Positions 1 through 5,611 of a stretch of 7,094 nt of DNA are shown here, piece after piece (the stretch's first letter is position 1; the number at the start of each line of letters is the position of its first letter). Both the position numbers and the translations under genes were made by a program. This stretch comes from Bacteroidales bacterium (lineage in GTDB: Bacteria > Bacteroidota > Bacteroidia > Bacteroidales > UBA4181), in NCBI GenBank assembly GCA_031264715.1, contig JAISDP010000314.1, forward strand, positions 1 to 7,094, given 5' to 3'. The notes under the pieces were generated by a model, which was given only the letters and a program-made list of their open reading frames with translations, was not told where the DNA came from and searched no databases.

Positions 1-23
1 TTAATCAATTTGAATTTACTTTG

Positions 24-548
24 TTATTCTTTCTCCGATAATGTTTTCACCAAACCGGCCAGGAGATGTTTACCGGATTGAAGCGCCGAAATAACGTTCT
101 TAGCAGGCGATTGCAGCAAAGCAATAACGTCGCCGATGAGTTCGTTCTTCGTCTTGATAGCTACCAATGTATTAAGCATTTCCGCACCTATGTATACCGA
201 CTCTTCCACGTAAGCGGCTTTGAGTGCGGGACGTTCGAGGTTGTTTTTCTTGCGGAATTCCTTAATGAGCTTGGCGGGTGTGCTGCCCTCGGTTGAGAAC
301 ATCACAGCAGTGGGAGTTTTTAACGACACATAAAGGTCGTCATAATCACCGTTTGCACGTTCGAGGGCTTTCTTCAAAAGGGTGTTTTTGGCAACTACCA
401 ATTTGATGCCTTTTTCGAAGCACAGACGGCGCAACGCGCTGGTATGAGATGCATTCAGACCCGATGTGTCTGTAATGTACATGTGAGGATAACTGTTAAT
501 CTCTTCTACCAGGCTATCAATAATCTGTCCTTTTTCTTCTTTACGCAT
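24..548 (-). CDS. rplJ: 50S ribosomal protein L10
   Basis: The 174-residue product matches L10 in length (about 165-175). L10 forms the base of the ribosomal stalk: its N-terminal domain binds 23S rRNA beside L11, and its C-terminal helix carries L7/L12 dimers that recruit translation GTPases. The sequence shows the N-terminal domain (about residues 1-130), with the basic stretch VVAKNTLLKKALE near residue 51, and an alanine/leucine-rich C-terminal helix (about 138-174, LLQSPAKNVISALQSGKHLL). The ATG at 548 lies 32 nt after the rplA stop and has no Shine-Dalgarno sequence. It is the last complete gene of the operon here; rplL is expected past the left edge. In other bacteria L10 with L7/L12 represses its own mRNA, but I could not identify such a leader element here. 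Confidence 0.97.
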   Translation of the reverse strand: MRKEEKGQIIDSLVEEINSYPHMYITDTSGLNASHTSALRRLCFEKGIKLVVAKNTLLKKALERANGDYDDLYVSLKTPTAVMFSTEGSTPAKLIKEFRKKNNLERPALKAAYVEESVYIGAEMLNTLVAIKTKNELIGDVIALLQSPAKNVISALQSGKHLLAGLVKTLSEKE

Positions 549-580
549 GATTACTTTTCGTATGGTTTTGGTTTAACAGC

Positions 581-1276
581 TTACTCTTCTATTGATTTGG
601 TATCCACTTTCAAGCCGGGGCTCATAGTGGTAGAAAGGTAAATACTCTTCACATAAGTGCCCTTGGCAGCCGACGGTTTCAGCTTGTTGATCATGTCAAG
701 GAATTCCTTTGCATTGTCAACAATCTTGTCGGGTGTAAAAGATACTTTACCAATTGACGTATGTACGATACCAAACTTGTCGACCTTGAAATCGATTTTA
801 CCCTGTTTTACTTCGGTCACAGCCTTGCCTATTTCCATGGTCACGGTGCCGCTCTTGGGGTTGGGCATCAGACCGCGAGGGCCGAGGATACGTCCCAGCG
901 CGCCGATTTTGCCCATTACGGAAGGCATGGTGATAATGACATCGACATCTGTCCAGCCGCCTTTGATTTTTTCGACATATTCATCCAGACCCACGTGGTC
1001 GGCGCCGGCTTCTTTAGCTTCGGCTTCCTTGTCGGGGGTGCAGAGTACCAATACGCGAACTTCCTTACCGGTGCCGTGGGGCAACGATACGACGCCACGC
1101 ACCATCTGGTTCGATTTACGGGGGTCAACGCCCAGGCGGACGTCGATATCCACCGACGAGTCGAACTTCGTTGTGGTGATGTCTTTCAATAATGCGGCAG
1201 CCTCAGACAGTGGGTATGTCTTGGCAGGGTCAACCTTTTCTAAAACTGACTTCCTGTTCTTTGTAAGTCTTGCCAT
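581..1276 (-). CDS. rplA: 50S ribosomal protein L1
   Basis: A 231-residue protein of normal L1 length. L1 binds 23S rRNA helices 76-78, forms the mobile L1 stalk and helps release deacylated tRNA from the E site. The L1 signature is clear at residues 126-145 (ALGRILGPRGLMPNPKSGTV), and the conserved end of domain I appears as YVKSIYLSTTMSPGLKVD (208-225). I chose the ATG at 1276, giving MARLTKNRK, the usual L1 N-terminus. The open frame reaches a TTG at 1288, but that would leave only 7 nt after rplK and add four non-conserved residues. With the ATG the gap to rplK is 19 nt. In E. coli L1 represses the rplK-rplA mRNA; whether that happens here is unknown. Confidence 0.97.
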   Translation of the reverse strand: MARLTKNRKSVLEKVDPAKTYPLSEAAALLKDITTTKFDSSVDIDVRLGVDPRKSNQMVRGVVSLPHGTGKEVRVLVLCTPDKEAEAKEAGADHVGLDEYVEKIKGGWTDVDVIITMPSVMGKIGALGRILGPRGLMPNPKSGTVTMEIGKAVTEVKQGKIDFKVDKFGIVHTSIGKVSFTPDKIVDNAKEFLDMINKLKPSAAKGTYVKSIYLSTTMSPGLKVDTKSIEE

Positions 1277-1295
1277 TTTTTCTGTCAACTTTAAA

Positions 1296-1739
1296 TTATT
1301 TGGTGAACGGGGCTTCGCCTGTTACAGTGATTCCCATACTTCTGGCAGTTCCTGCAACCATACTCATCGCCTTTTCAAGGGTAAATGCATTCAAATCCTG
1401 CATTTTATCCTTGGCAATAGCTTCAACCATGTCCCATGTTACCGAGCCAACTTTTTTACGATTGGGTTCGGCGGAACCTGATTTTACTTTTGAGGCTTCT
1501 ACGAGTTGAACAGCTACGGGAGGCGTCTTGGTGATGAAATCGAATGATTTGTCGGCATAAACCGTAATCACTACAGGGATCACCTTACCTGCCATCGTTT
1601 GCGTACGGGCATTGAACTGTTTGCAAAAATCCATAATATTCACACCTTTCGAACCTAATGCAGGCCCTACCGGAGGTGATGGATTGGCAGCTCCGCCCTT
1701 AATCTGCAATTTAATTAATGCAGCAACTTCTTTTGCCAT
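1296..1739 (-). CDS. rplK: 50S ribosomal protein L11
   Basis: A 147-residue L11, slightly longer than the E. coli protein (142) because of a short C-terminal tail ending GEAPFTK. L11 binds the GTPase-associated region of 23S rRNA and forms the base of the stalk. The N-terminal domain carries the proline-rich loop NPSPPVGPALG (19-29), the thiostrepton and factor-contact face in other bacteria. The hinge lies near TPPVAVQL (72-79), and the rRNA-binding C-terminal domain contains the diagnostic GTARSMGI (130-137). The gene begins at an ATG with an A/T-rich leader and no Shine-Dalgarno sequence, 85 nt after nusG. That is the largest gap in the secE-rplJ run. It contains no exact TAnnTTTG box, so read-through from nusG is the simplest reading. 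Confidence 0.98.
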   Translation of the reverse strand: MAKEVAALIKLQIKGGAANPSPPVGPALGSKGVNIMDFCKQFNARTQTMAGKVIPVVITVYADKSFDFITKTPPVAVQLVEASKVKSGSAEPNRKKVGSVTWDMVEAIAKDKMQDLNAFTLEKAMSMVAGTARSMGITVTGEAPFTK

Positions 1740-1824
1740 TTCGTTTATTATTATGATTTAGTGGAACAAACAAATTATTATGGAAGCTTTATTCGCTTGT
1801 CCTATTTTAAAGGTGCGTAACATT

Positions 1825-2391
1825 CTAAATTTTCTCGACCTGCGTAAAGTTCAGTTCGAGGGGTGTTTGACGACCAAAGATCTTCACCATAACCTTGAGT
1901 TTCTTTTGCTCGTTGTTTACCTCTTCAATAATTCCCGAGAAGCTGTTGAAAGGTCCGTCAATAACCTTTACGGCTTCACCTGCATAAAATGCAACTTCGA
2001 GTTCTTCGTCGCTGGCGGCCAATTCGTCCACCTTGCCCAGTATTCGGTTCACTTCGGACTGGCGCAGGGGCACGGGAACCTTCTTGCGCACGCCGTCTAC
2101 TACGCGTTCTTCCTCCAGAAATCCCGACACTCCTGATACATTGCGCAGCATGTGTATCATTTCGCCCTGCAACTCGGCTTCGATCATAATGTAACCGGGA
2201 AAGAACGTACGCTCCTTGCTTACTTTCTTCCCGCTCTTGATTTGGTATACCTTTTCGGTAGGGATGAGTACCTGAGACACATAGTCGTTCCAGCCCATTG
2301 CGGCTACTTCACTTTCGATGTATTCCTTGGCTTTCTTTTCCTTACCCCCGACGGTTCGTAAAACATACCATTTTTTTGCTGATTCACTCAT
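1825..2391 (-). CDS. nusG: Transcription termination/antitermination factor NusG
   Basis: A 188-residue NusG, close to the usual 175-190. NusG binds the RNA polymerase clamp, alters pausing and couples polymerase to Rho or to the leading ribosome. The NGN domain spans about residues 6-120, with WYVLRTVGGKEKKA (8-21) and the conserved FFPGYIMIE (63-71). The KOW domain is C-terminal (about 135-188) with the motif GEAVKVIDGPFNSFSG (138-153). The reading frame is open to 2478, but that extension is unlike NusG and would overlap secE, so I chose the ATG at 2391, giving MSESAKKWYVLR. It starts 22 nt after the secE stop, the standard secE-nusG pairing. Confidence 0.97.
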   Translation of the reverse strand: MSESAKKWYVLRTVGGKEKKAKEYIESEVAAMGWNDYVSQVLIPTEKVYQIKSGKKVSKERTFFPGYIMIEAELQGEMIHMLRNVSGVSGFLEEERVVDGVRKKVPVPLRQSEVNRILGKVDELAASDEELEVAFYAGEAVKVIDGPFNSFSGIIEEVNNEQKKLKVMVKIFGRQTPLELNFTQVEKI

Positions 2392-2413
2392 CTTGTATCT
2401 GTCTGGCAGGCGA

Positions 2414-2608
2414 TTAGAAAATCTTGTAAAGGAATTGGAACAAATTTTGGAAACTGATGTCCATAGCGAAAACGACAAGGGCGATAATCAACGATGCTAT
2501 CATTACCACAATCGAACTGCTTTGGAGGTCGGCCCATGATGGCCAGCTTACCTTGTATACCAGCTCATTGTAAGTGTCTTGCAGGTAATTGGTTACTTTA
2601 TTACTCAT
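2414..2608 (-). CDS. secE: Preprotein translocase subunit SecE
   Basis: A 64-residue SecE of the short, single-helix type found in most bacteria (E. coli has three helices). SecE clamps the SecY channel in the inner membrane. The amphipathic surface helix and the family motif are visible: YNELVYKVSWPSWADLQSSS (about residues 12-31), where KVSWPS is the conserved core. One transmembrane segment follows (IVVMIASLIIALVVFAMD, about 32-49). I chose the ATG at 2608. An upstream in-frame ATG at 2656 would translate part of the tRNA-Trp gene and can be excluded. The start is 18 nt from the 3' end of tRNA-Trp, so tRNA and mRNA are probably cut from one transcript. Confidence 0.95.
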   Translation of the reverse strand: MSNKVTNYLQDTYNELVYKVSWPSWADLQSSSIVVMIASLIIALVVFAMDISFQNLFQFLYKIF

Positions 2609-2626
2609 TTTTCTGACGTCTTTTAG

Positions 2627-2697
2627 CAGGAGTGGAGAGATTCGAACTCCCATCAACGGTTTTGGAGACCGCTATTCTGCCCTTGAACTACACTCCT
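2627..2697 (-). tRNA. tRNA-Trp (anticodon CCA)
   Basis: A 71-nt tRNA on the minus strand. The acceptor stem pairs AGGAGTG (2697-2691) with CACTCCT (2634-2628), with G as discriminator. The anticodon loop reads CTCCAAA, giving anticodon CCA. The T arm is GGAG-TTCGAAT-CTCC. The 3' CCA is not encoded. It sits between the small membrane-protein ORF and secE; tRNA-Trp directly upstream of secE is a recurring arrangement in several bacterial phyla. Confidence 0.96.
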
Positions 2698-2734
2698 ATA
2701 TTTTATTCCTGACTCAAACTCCAAAAATCCAGAT

Positions 2735-2983
2735 TCAACGACGACGGTTTTGCGCGAAAAAATTCATCCAGATGCTGATGAATACCAGGCAAAACCCAAC
2801 AATCATCATAGGAAACCACGCACTCGCATATTGAGCAAGCCTGAGGGGTTCTCCCGAGCTAATTACCGCCGCACCCAATGCAAAAAAAACGATAATAATT
2901 CCTGCAAAAAGAAATACCCTGCTTATTTTTATTATTCGGGAACTTCCTTTTTCTCGTGGTTTCAAAAATCCTTTCTGCAACAT
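2735..2983 (-). CDS. Small two-helix membrane protein, unknown function
   Basis: I do not recognise this 82-residue product. It has a basic N-terminus (MLQKGFLKPREKGSSRIIK), a first hydrophobic helix (VFLFAGIIIVFFALGAAVIS, about residues 23-42), a polar loop (SGEPLRLAQYASA), a second helix (WFPMMIVGFCLVFISIWMNF, about 56-75) and a basic tail (AQNRRR). The basic residues at both ends suggest a hairpin with both termini in the cytoplasm. The frame runs to a TTG at 3013, but that codon lies in the base of the hairpin after tuf, so I prefer the ATG at 2983. No TAnnTTTG box is visible just upstream, so transcription would need read-through from tuf. The well-formed pair of helices argues for a real gene, but its shortness and lack of a recognised family leave doubt. 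It ends 37 nt before tRNA-Trp. Confidence 0.6.
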   Translation of the reverse strand: MLQKGFLKPREKGSSRIIKISRVFLFAGIIIVFFALGAAVISSGEPLRLAQYASAWFPMMIVGFCLVFISIWMNFFAQNRRR

Positions 2984-3012
2984 CCTGTTGGATTTTTGAG
3001 TCTTTAAAGACA

Positions 3013-3058
3013 ATTCAAGGTTGCGCGATGCATTCCTTGCGACTGCGCAACCTTGAAT
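3013..3058 (-). terminator. Hairpin downstream of tuf (terminator or attenuator)
   Basis: A perfect 14-bp inverted repeat: ATTCAAGGTTGCGC (3013-3026) and GCGCAACCTTGAAT (3045-3058) around an 18-nt loop. It begins 30 nt after the tuf stop. On the minus strand it is followed by TGTCTTTAAAG, a poor U-tract, so it may terminate only partly or act as an RNA processing or 3'-protection structure, letting some transcription reach the downstream genes. Confidence 0.65.
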
Positions 3059-3088
3059 GTTTGAATTCTGAAATTATTGAATATATGA

Positions 3089-4276
3089 TTATTCAATGAT
3101 TTCAATAACCTGTCCTGCGCCAACCGTACGGCCGCCTTCGCGAATAGCGAAACGAAGACCCTGGTTGATCGCTACAGGATAGATCAGTTCAACGGTGATG
3201 GTTACGTTATCGCCGGGCATTACCATTTCGCGACCTTCGGGCAGGGTGATTTCACCTGTTATGTCGAGGGTACGGAGGTAGAATTGCGGACGATATTTGT
3301 TGTGGAAAGGAGTGTGGCGACCACCTTCTTCTTTCTTCAACACGTAAACTTCTGCTTTGAATTTGGTATGCGGAGTGATCGAACCCGGTTTGGCAATAAC
3401 CTGGCCGCGTTTGATTTCCTTTTTGTCGATGCCGCGGAGCAACAGACCTACGTTGTCACCGGCTTCACCACGATCGAGTATCTTGCGGAACATTTCAACG
3501 CCCGTTACAACCGATTTCAGTTTTTCGGCTCCCAAACCAACGATTTCCACTTCCTCGCCGGTGTTCACAATGCCGGTTTCGATACGACCTGTGGCAACAG
3601 TACCACGACCGGTAATCGAGAACACGTCTTCAACAGGCATCAGGAACGGTTTTTCGTTTTCGCGCGGAGGAATCGGAATATAGCTGTCAACAGCGTCCAT
3701 CAATTCCATGATTTTGTCAACCCACTGGGGTTCGTTGTTCAAACCGCCAAGAGCAGAACCACGAATAATGGGTACATTGTCGCCGTCATAATCGTAGAAA
3801 CTCAACAGTTCGCGCATTTCCATTTCAACCAGGTCAAGCATTTCTTCGTCGTCAACCAGGTCGACTTTGTTCATGAAAACAACGATTTTCGGAACGTTTA
3901 CCTGGCGAGCCAGCAGGATGTGCTCACGGGTTTGAGGCATCGGGCCGTCGTTAGCGGCAACCACGATGATAGCGCCGTCCATCTGGGCAGCGCCGGTAAC
4001 CATGTTCTTCACATAGTCGGCGTGACCAGGACAGTCAACGTGTGCATAATGCCGCGCCGCGGTCTGATATTCAACGTGCGCCGTATTGATGGTGATCCCC
4101 CTTTCCTTTTCTTCGGGGGCATTGTCGATTGAGTCGAAAGAACGTACTTCAGATAGCCCTTTTGAAGCTAAAACAGTAGTGATTGCGGCGGTAAGAGTAG
4201 TCTTACCGTGGTCAACGTGACCGATGGTTCCAATATTCACATGCGGCTTGGACCTGTCAAATTTTTCTTTTGCCAT
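3089..4276 (-). CDS. tuf: Translation elongation factor Tu
   Basis: A full-length EF-Tu of 395 residues, the GTPase that delivers aminoacyl-tRNA to the ribosomal A site. All nucleotide-binding motifs are present: P-loop GHVDHGKT (19-26), switch I RGIT (59-62), DCPGH (81-85) with the catalytic histidine 85, NKVD (136-139) and SAL (174-176). Domain II begins near residue 210 (FLMPVEDVFSITGRGTVATG) and domain III near 300, ending GQVIEIIE. Gln125, the counterpart of the E. coli kirromycin-contact glutamine, is unchanged. The ATG at 4276 has no Shine-Dalgarno sequence and lies 84 nt after tRNA-Thr(GGT). I found no exact TAnnTTTG box in that gap, so tuf is probably expressed from the promoter before the tRNA cluster, as for E. 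coli tufB. Confidence 0.99.
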   Translation of the reverse strand: MAKEKFDRSKPHVNIGTIGHVDHGKTTLTAAITTVLASKGLSEVRSFDSIDNAPEEKERGITINTAHVEYQTAARHYAHVDCPGHADYVKNMVTGAAQMDGAIIVVAANDGPMPQTREHILLARQVNVPKIVVFMNKVDLVDDEEMLDLVEMEMRELLSFYDYDGDNVPIIRGSALGGLNNEPQWVDKIMELMDAVDSYIPIPPRENEKPFLMPVEDVFSITGRGTVATGRIETGIVNTGEEVEIVGLGAEKLKSVVTGVEMFRKILDRGEAGDNVGLLLRGIDKKEIKRGQVIAKPGSITPHTKFKAEVYVLKKEEGGRHTPFHNKYRPQFYLRTLDITGEITLPEGREMVMPGDNVTITVELIYPVAINQGLRFAIREGGRTVGAGQVIEIIE

Positions 4277-4360
4277 GATTACAATGAATTAAAAATAGGT
4301 TTTAAAGATGATATTCGTATTTTACAAAAAATTTACTACAATACAACACTCCTGCCTAAG

Positions 4361-4432
4361 AGCCAATGATGGGAATTGAACCCATGACCCCTTCCTTACC
4401 AAGGAAGTGCTCTACCTCTGAGCTACATCGGC
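4361..4432 (-). tRNA. tRNA-Thr (anticodon GGT)
   Basis: A 72-nt tRNA. The acceptor pairs GCCGATG (4432-4426) with CATTGGC (4368-4362), including one G-T pair, with T as discriminator. The anticodon stem-loop CTTCC-TTGGTAA-GGAAG gives anticodon GGT, reading ACC and ACU. The T arm is ATGGG-TTCAATT-CCCAT. CCA is not encoded. Last tRNA of the cluster, 10 nt after tRNA-Gly and 84 nt before tuf. Confidence 0.96.
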
Positions 4433-4442
4433 AGTGAAACAG

Positions 4443-4515
4443 AGCGGGAGACGAGACTCGAACCCGCGACCCTGACCTTGGAAGGGTCATGCTCTACCAA
4501 CTGAGCTACTCCCGC
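4443..4515 (-). tRNA. tRNA-Gly (anticodon TCC)
   Basis: A 73-nt tRNA with a fully paired acceptor GCGGGAG/CTCCCGC (4515-4509 with 4450-4444). The anticodon stem-loop TGACC-CTTCCAA-GGTCA gives anticodon TCC, reading GGA and GGG. The T loop is TTCGAGT. CCA is not encoded. It follows tRNA-Tyr by 26 nt. Confidence 0.96.
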
Positions 4516-4541
4516 TTGTAATGCGTTTTTTGAAATCGCTG

Positions 4542-4624
4542 TGGGGAGAGGAGGATTCGAACCTCCGAAGTCGTAAGACAACAGATTTACAGTCTGCCCC
4601 ATTTGGCCGCTCTGGAATCTCCCC
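4542..4624 (-). tRNA. tRNA-Tyr (anticodon GTA)
   Basis: An 83-nt class II tRNA with the long variable arm expected of bacterial tRNA-Tyr. The acceptor pairs GGGGAGA (4624-4618) with TCTCCCC (4549-4543), with A as discriminator. The anticodon stem-loop GCAGA-CTGTAAA-TCTGT gives anticodon GTA. The T arm is GGAGG-TTCGAAT-CCTCC. CCA is not encoded. Confidence 0.96.
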
Positions 4625-4807
4625 GGATTATTTTTGATTACTCGCTAACGCCCGTGAGAACGCTCTGCTAATTTTTCAATTTTGATTGATGATTAATTCA
4701 TCATCAAAATTTGCTACTGATTTCAAAAAACCGATACAATAAGTAAAGAACTTTTATTTACTGATTTTCAATTGAAAATTATCAATCAAAAATCAAAAAT
4801 GTTTTTG
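4625..4807. repeat. AT-rich spacer with three inverted repeats
   Basis: This 183-nt stretch separates tRNA-Thr(TGT) from tRNA-Tyr and contains no plausible gene. It holds three adjacent inverted repeats. The first has AATTTTGATTGATGA (4678-4692) against TCATCATCAAAATT (4698-4711), with one bulged base. The second has AGTAAA (4742-4747) against TTTACT (4757-4762). The third is the 16-bp palindrome ATTTTCAATTGAAAAT (4764-4779). None is followed by a GC stem plus U-tract that would make a convincing terminator, and no TAnnTTTG box was seen on the minus strand. Confidence 0.6.
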
Positions 4808-4881
4808 AGCCGATGGAGGGATTCGAACCCCCGACCAGCTGATTACAAATCAGCTGCTCTGGCCAACTGAGCTACATCGGC
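4808..4881 (-). tRNA. tRNA-Thr (anticodon TGT)
   Basis: A 74-nt tRNA. The acceptor pairs GCCGATG (4881-4875) with CATCGGC (4815-4809), with T as discriminator. The anticodon stem-loop GCTGA-TTTGTAA-TCAGC gives anticodon TGT, reading ACA and ACG. The T arm is GGGGG-TTCGAAT-CCCTC. CCA is not encoded. It is the first gene after the promoter at 4924-4953 and shares its 5' 15 nt (GCCGATGTAGCTCAG) with tRNA-Thr(GGT). Confidence 0.96.
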
Positions 4882-4923
4882 GCTGCTCATGTCGTCGATG
4901 AAAAGCTTTCAAAAACGAGTCCG

Positions 4924-4953
4924 CAAAGGTATGCAGTTTTTTTTTATTCACAA
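4924..4953 (-). promoter_or_regulatory. Bacteroidota-type promoter for tRNA-tuf cluster
   Basis: On the minus strand, a -33-like TTG (4953-4951) is followed after exactly 19 nt by TACCTTTG (4931-4924), matching the Bacteroidota consensus TTTG-N(about 19)-TAnnTTTG. The spacer holds an A9 tract and the upstream DNA is A/T-rich, as at strong stable-RNA promoters. A start near 4917 would leave a leader of about 35 nt before tRNA-Thr(TGT). Confidence 0.75.
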
Positions 4954-5065
4954 TAGGTTTTGATAATTTTTTTGAAGAAATTACTGAAAAAAACAAAACA
5001 TTTTGTATATCGCTTATTGTTAGATTATTATGAATGTATCGAATAATCGGAAAATGAACTAAATC

Positions 5066-5104
5066 AAAAAAACGCCGGTACTTGCCAAAAATACCGGCGT
5101 TTTT
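5066..5104 (-). terminator. Rho-independent terminator after biotin-carrier gene
   Basis: A perfect 13-bp inverted repeat, AAAAACGCCGGTA (5068-5080) and TACCGGCGTTTTT (5092-5104), with an 11-nt loop and a GC-rich core. On the minus strand it ends in seven T (5072-5066). It starts 22 nt after the stop at 5127 and separates the carboxylase genes from the tRNA-tuf promoter. The symmetric A and T tracts would let it work in either direction. Confidence 0.9.
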
Positions 5105-5126
5105 CAAAGTATTGCTTTTGGTGTTA

Positions 5127-5453
5127 CTATTCAAGCTCCACCAATACAAATCCTTTGGGAAACCTGTCGCCCACTTTCACATAAACGTCTTTCACCTTTC
5201 CGGCAACCAAAGTCTGTACGTTATTAACCATTTTCATGGCCTCAAACTTCACTACAGTTTGGCCTTCCTTTACCAGGTCGCCTTCCTTTACCAGCACATG
5301 TGTGACGGTTCCGGGAAGAAACGCCGTCACTTTCCGGTTATCGGGCGGCGACCATGTTTTCCGGTTCTTGTATTTGGTGGTTAACTCTGTCGCGTATGGC
5401 GTTTCGTCTACCAAAAGGGTTTCGAGTTGAACCTTATTGCTTTTTTCTGTCAT
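5127..5453 (-). CDS. Biotin carboxyl carrier protein subunit of acyl-CoA carboxylase
   Basis: A 108-residue biotinyl-domain protein. It carries biotin on a lysine and moves the carboxyl group between a biotin carboxylase and a carboxyltransferase in the cytoplasm. The biotinylation motif EAMKM is at residues 71-75, with Lys74 as the attachment site. The domain runs from about 41 to 108, starting VTAFLPGTVTHVLVKEGD and ending FPKGFVLVELE. The N-terminal 40 residues form a charged lead-in (ETLLVDETPYATELTTKYKN) without the long Ala/Pro linker of fatty-acid-type AccB, and the whole is shorter than AccB (about 150). This resembles small carrier subunits paired with PccB/MmdA-type carboxyltransferases, and such a gene lies 204 nt upstream. 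Lipoyl domains look similar, but EAMKM favours biotin. The ATG at 5453 has an A/T-rich leader. Confidence 0.9.
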   Translation of the reverse strand: MTEKSNKVQLETLLVDETPYATELTTKYKNRKTWSPPDNRKVTAFLPGTVTHVLVKEGDLVKEGQTVVKFEAMKMVNNVQTLVAGKVKDVYVKVGDRFPKGFVLVELE

Positions 5454-5471
5454 ATTTTAATTATTTTATTT

Positions 5472-5479
5472 CAAATCTA
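5472..5479 (-). promoter_or_regulatory. Possible second -7 box before biotin-carrier gene
   Basis: TAGATTTG (5479-5472) fits TAnnTTTG and lies 18 nt before the ATG at 5453. No good TTTG sits 18-20 nt upstream, so this is a weak alternative to the promoter at 5541-5570. Confidence 0.25.
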
Positions 5480-5515
5480 CCGGTCCGACTATTTTTTTAC
5501 ACTATTTGCCCATAA

Positions 5516-5552
5516 GTTGTAAATTTTTGTCTTGCAACAGCAAATTTACAAC
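5516..5552. repeat. Perfect 11-bp inverted repeat, operator-like
   Basis: GTTGTAAATTT (5516-5526) and AAATTTACAAC (5542-5552) are perfect reverse complements 15 nt apart. The right arm contains most of the candidate -7 box TAAATTTG (5548-5541). No U-tract follows on the minus strand, so a terminator is unlikely. It is either a protein-binding dyad or a hairpin near the 5' end of the mRNA. Confidence 0.6.
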
Positions 5553-5570
5553 CCTACAGGCAATCTCAAA
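5541..5570 (-). promoter_or_regulatory. Candidate promoter for biotin-carrier gene
   Basis: On the minus strand TTTG (5570-5567) is followed after 18 nt by TAAATTTG (5548-5541), a good Bacteroidota match. A start near 5534 would give a leader of about 80 nt before the ATG at 5453. This would let the carrier subunit be made independently of the carboxyltransferase. The -33 element lies in the loop of a short dyad, AGGCAA (5558-5563) and TTGCCT (5576-5581). Confidence 0.6.
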
Positions 5571-5611
5571 AAGGGTTGCCTCTTTTACAGGTTAATATTT
5601 TTGTCGGTCAG

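Noticed and set aside
657..1481. A 274-codon plus-strand reading frame opposite rplA and rplK
   Set aside because: It is antisense to two conserved ribosomal protein genes, spans their junction and shows no recognisable domain. It is open only because of codon use on the other strand.
1740..1824. A separate promoter for rplK in the 85-nt nusG-rplK gap
   Set aside because: Minus-strand TAATAATTTG resembles a -7 box but its spacing does not fit TAnnTTTG, and no well-placed TTTG precedes it. I also could not draw a convincing L1-binding structure.
2392..2478. N-terminal extension of NusG by 29 residues
   Set aside because: It would overlap secE and does not resemble NusG; MSESAKKWYVLR starting at 2391 is the normal beginning.
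2984..3013. TTG start at 3013 for the small membrane protein
   Set aside because: The codon is part of the stem of the post-tuf hairpin, and a downstream ATG at 2983 keeps both helices.
3077..3096. AT-rich 7-bp inverted repeat (TTGAATA/TATTCAA) over the tuf stop codon
   Set aside because: Too short and weak for a terminator and within chance expectation for such AT-rich sequence.
3284..4132. A 282-codon plus-strand frame opposite tuf
   Set aside because: tuf on the minus strand has every EF-Tu motif. The antisense frame is rich in His, Phe and Asn and matches no family I know.
4850..5149. A 99-codon minus-strand frame covering the region between the carrier gene and tRNA-Thr(TGT)
   Set aside because: It runs through the terminator, the promoter and part of tRNA-Thr, ending in translated tRNA sequence.
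5558..5581. The AGGCAA/TTGCCT dyad as a terminator for the carboxyltransferase gene
   Set aside because: Only 6 bp, and no T-tract follows on the minus strand; it is listed instead as a possible regulatory dyad.
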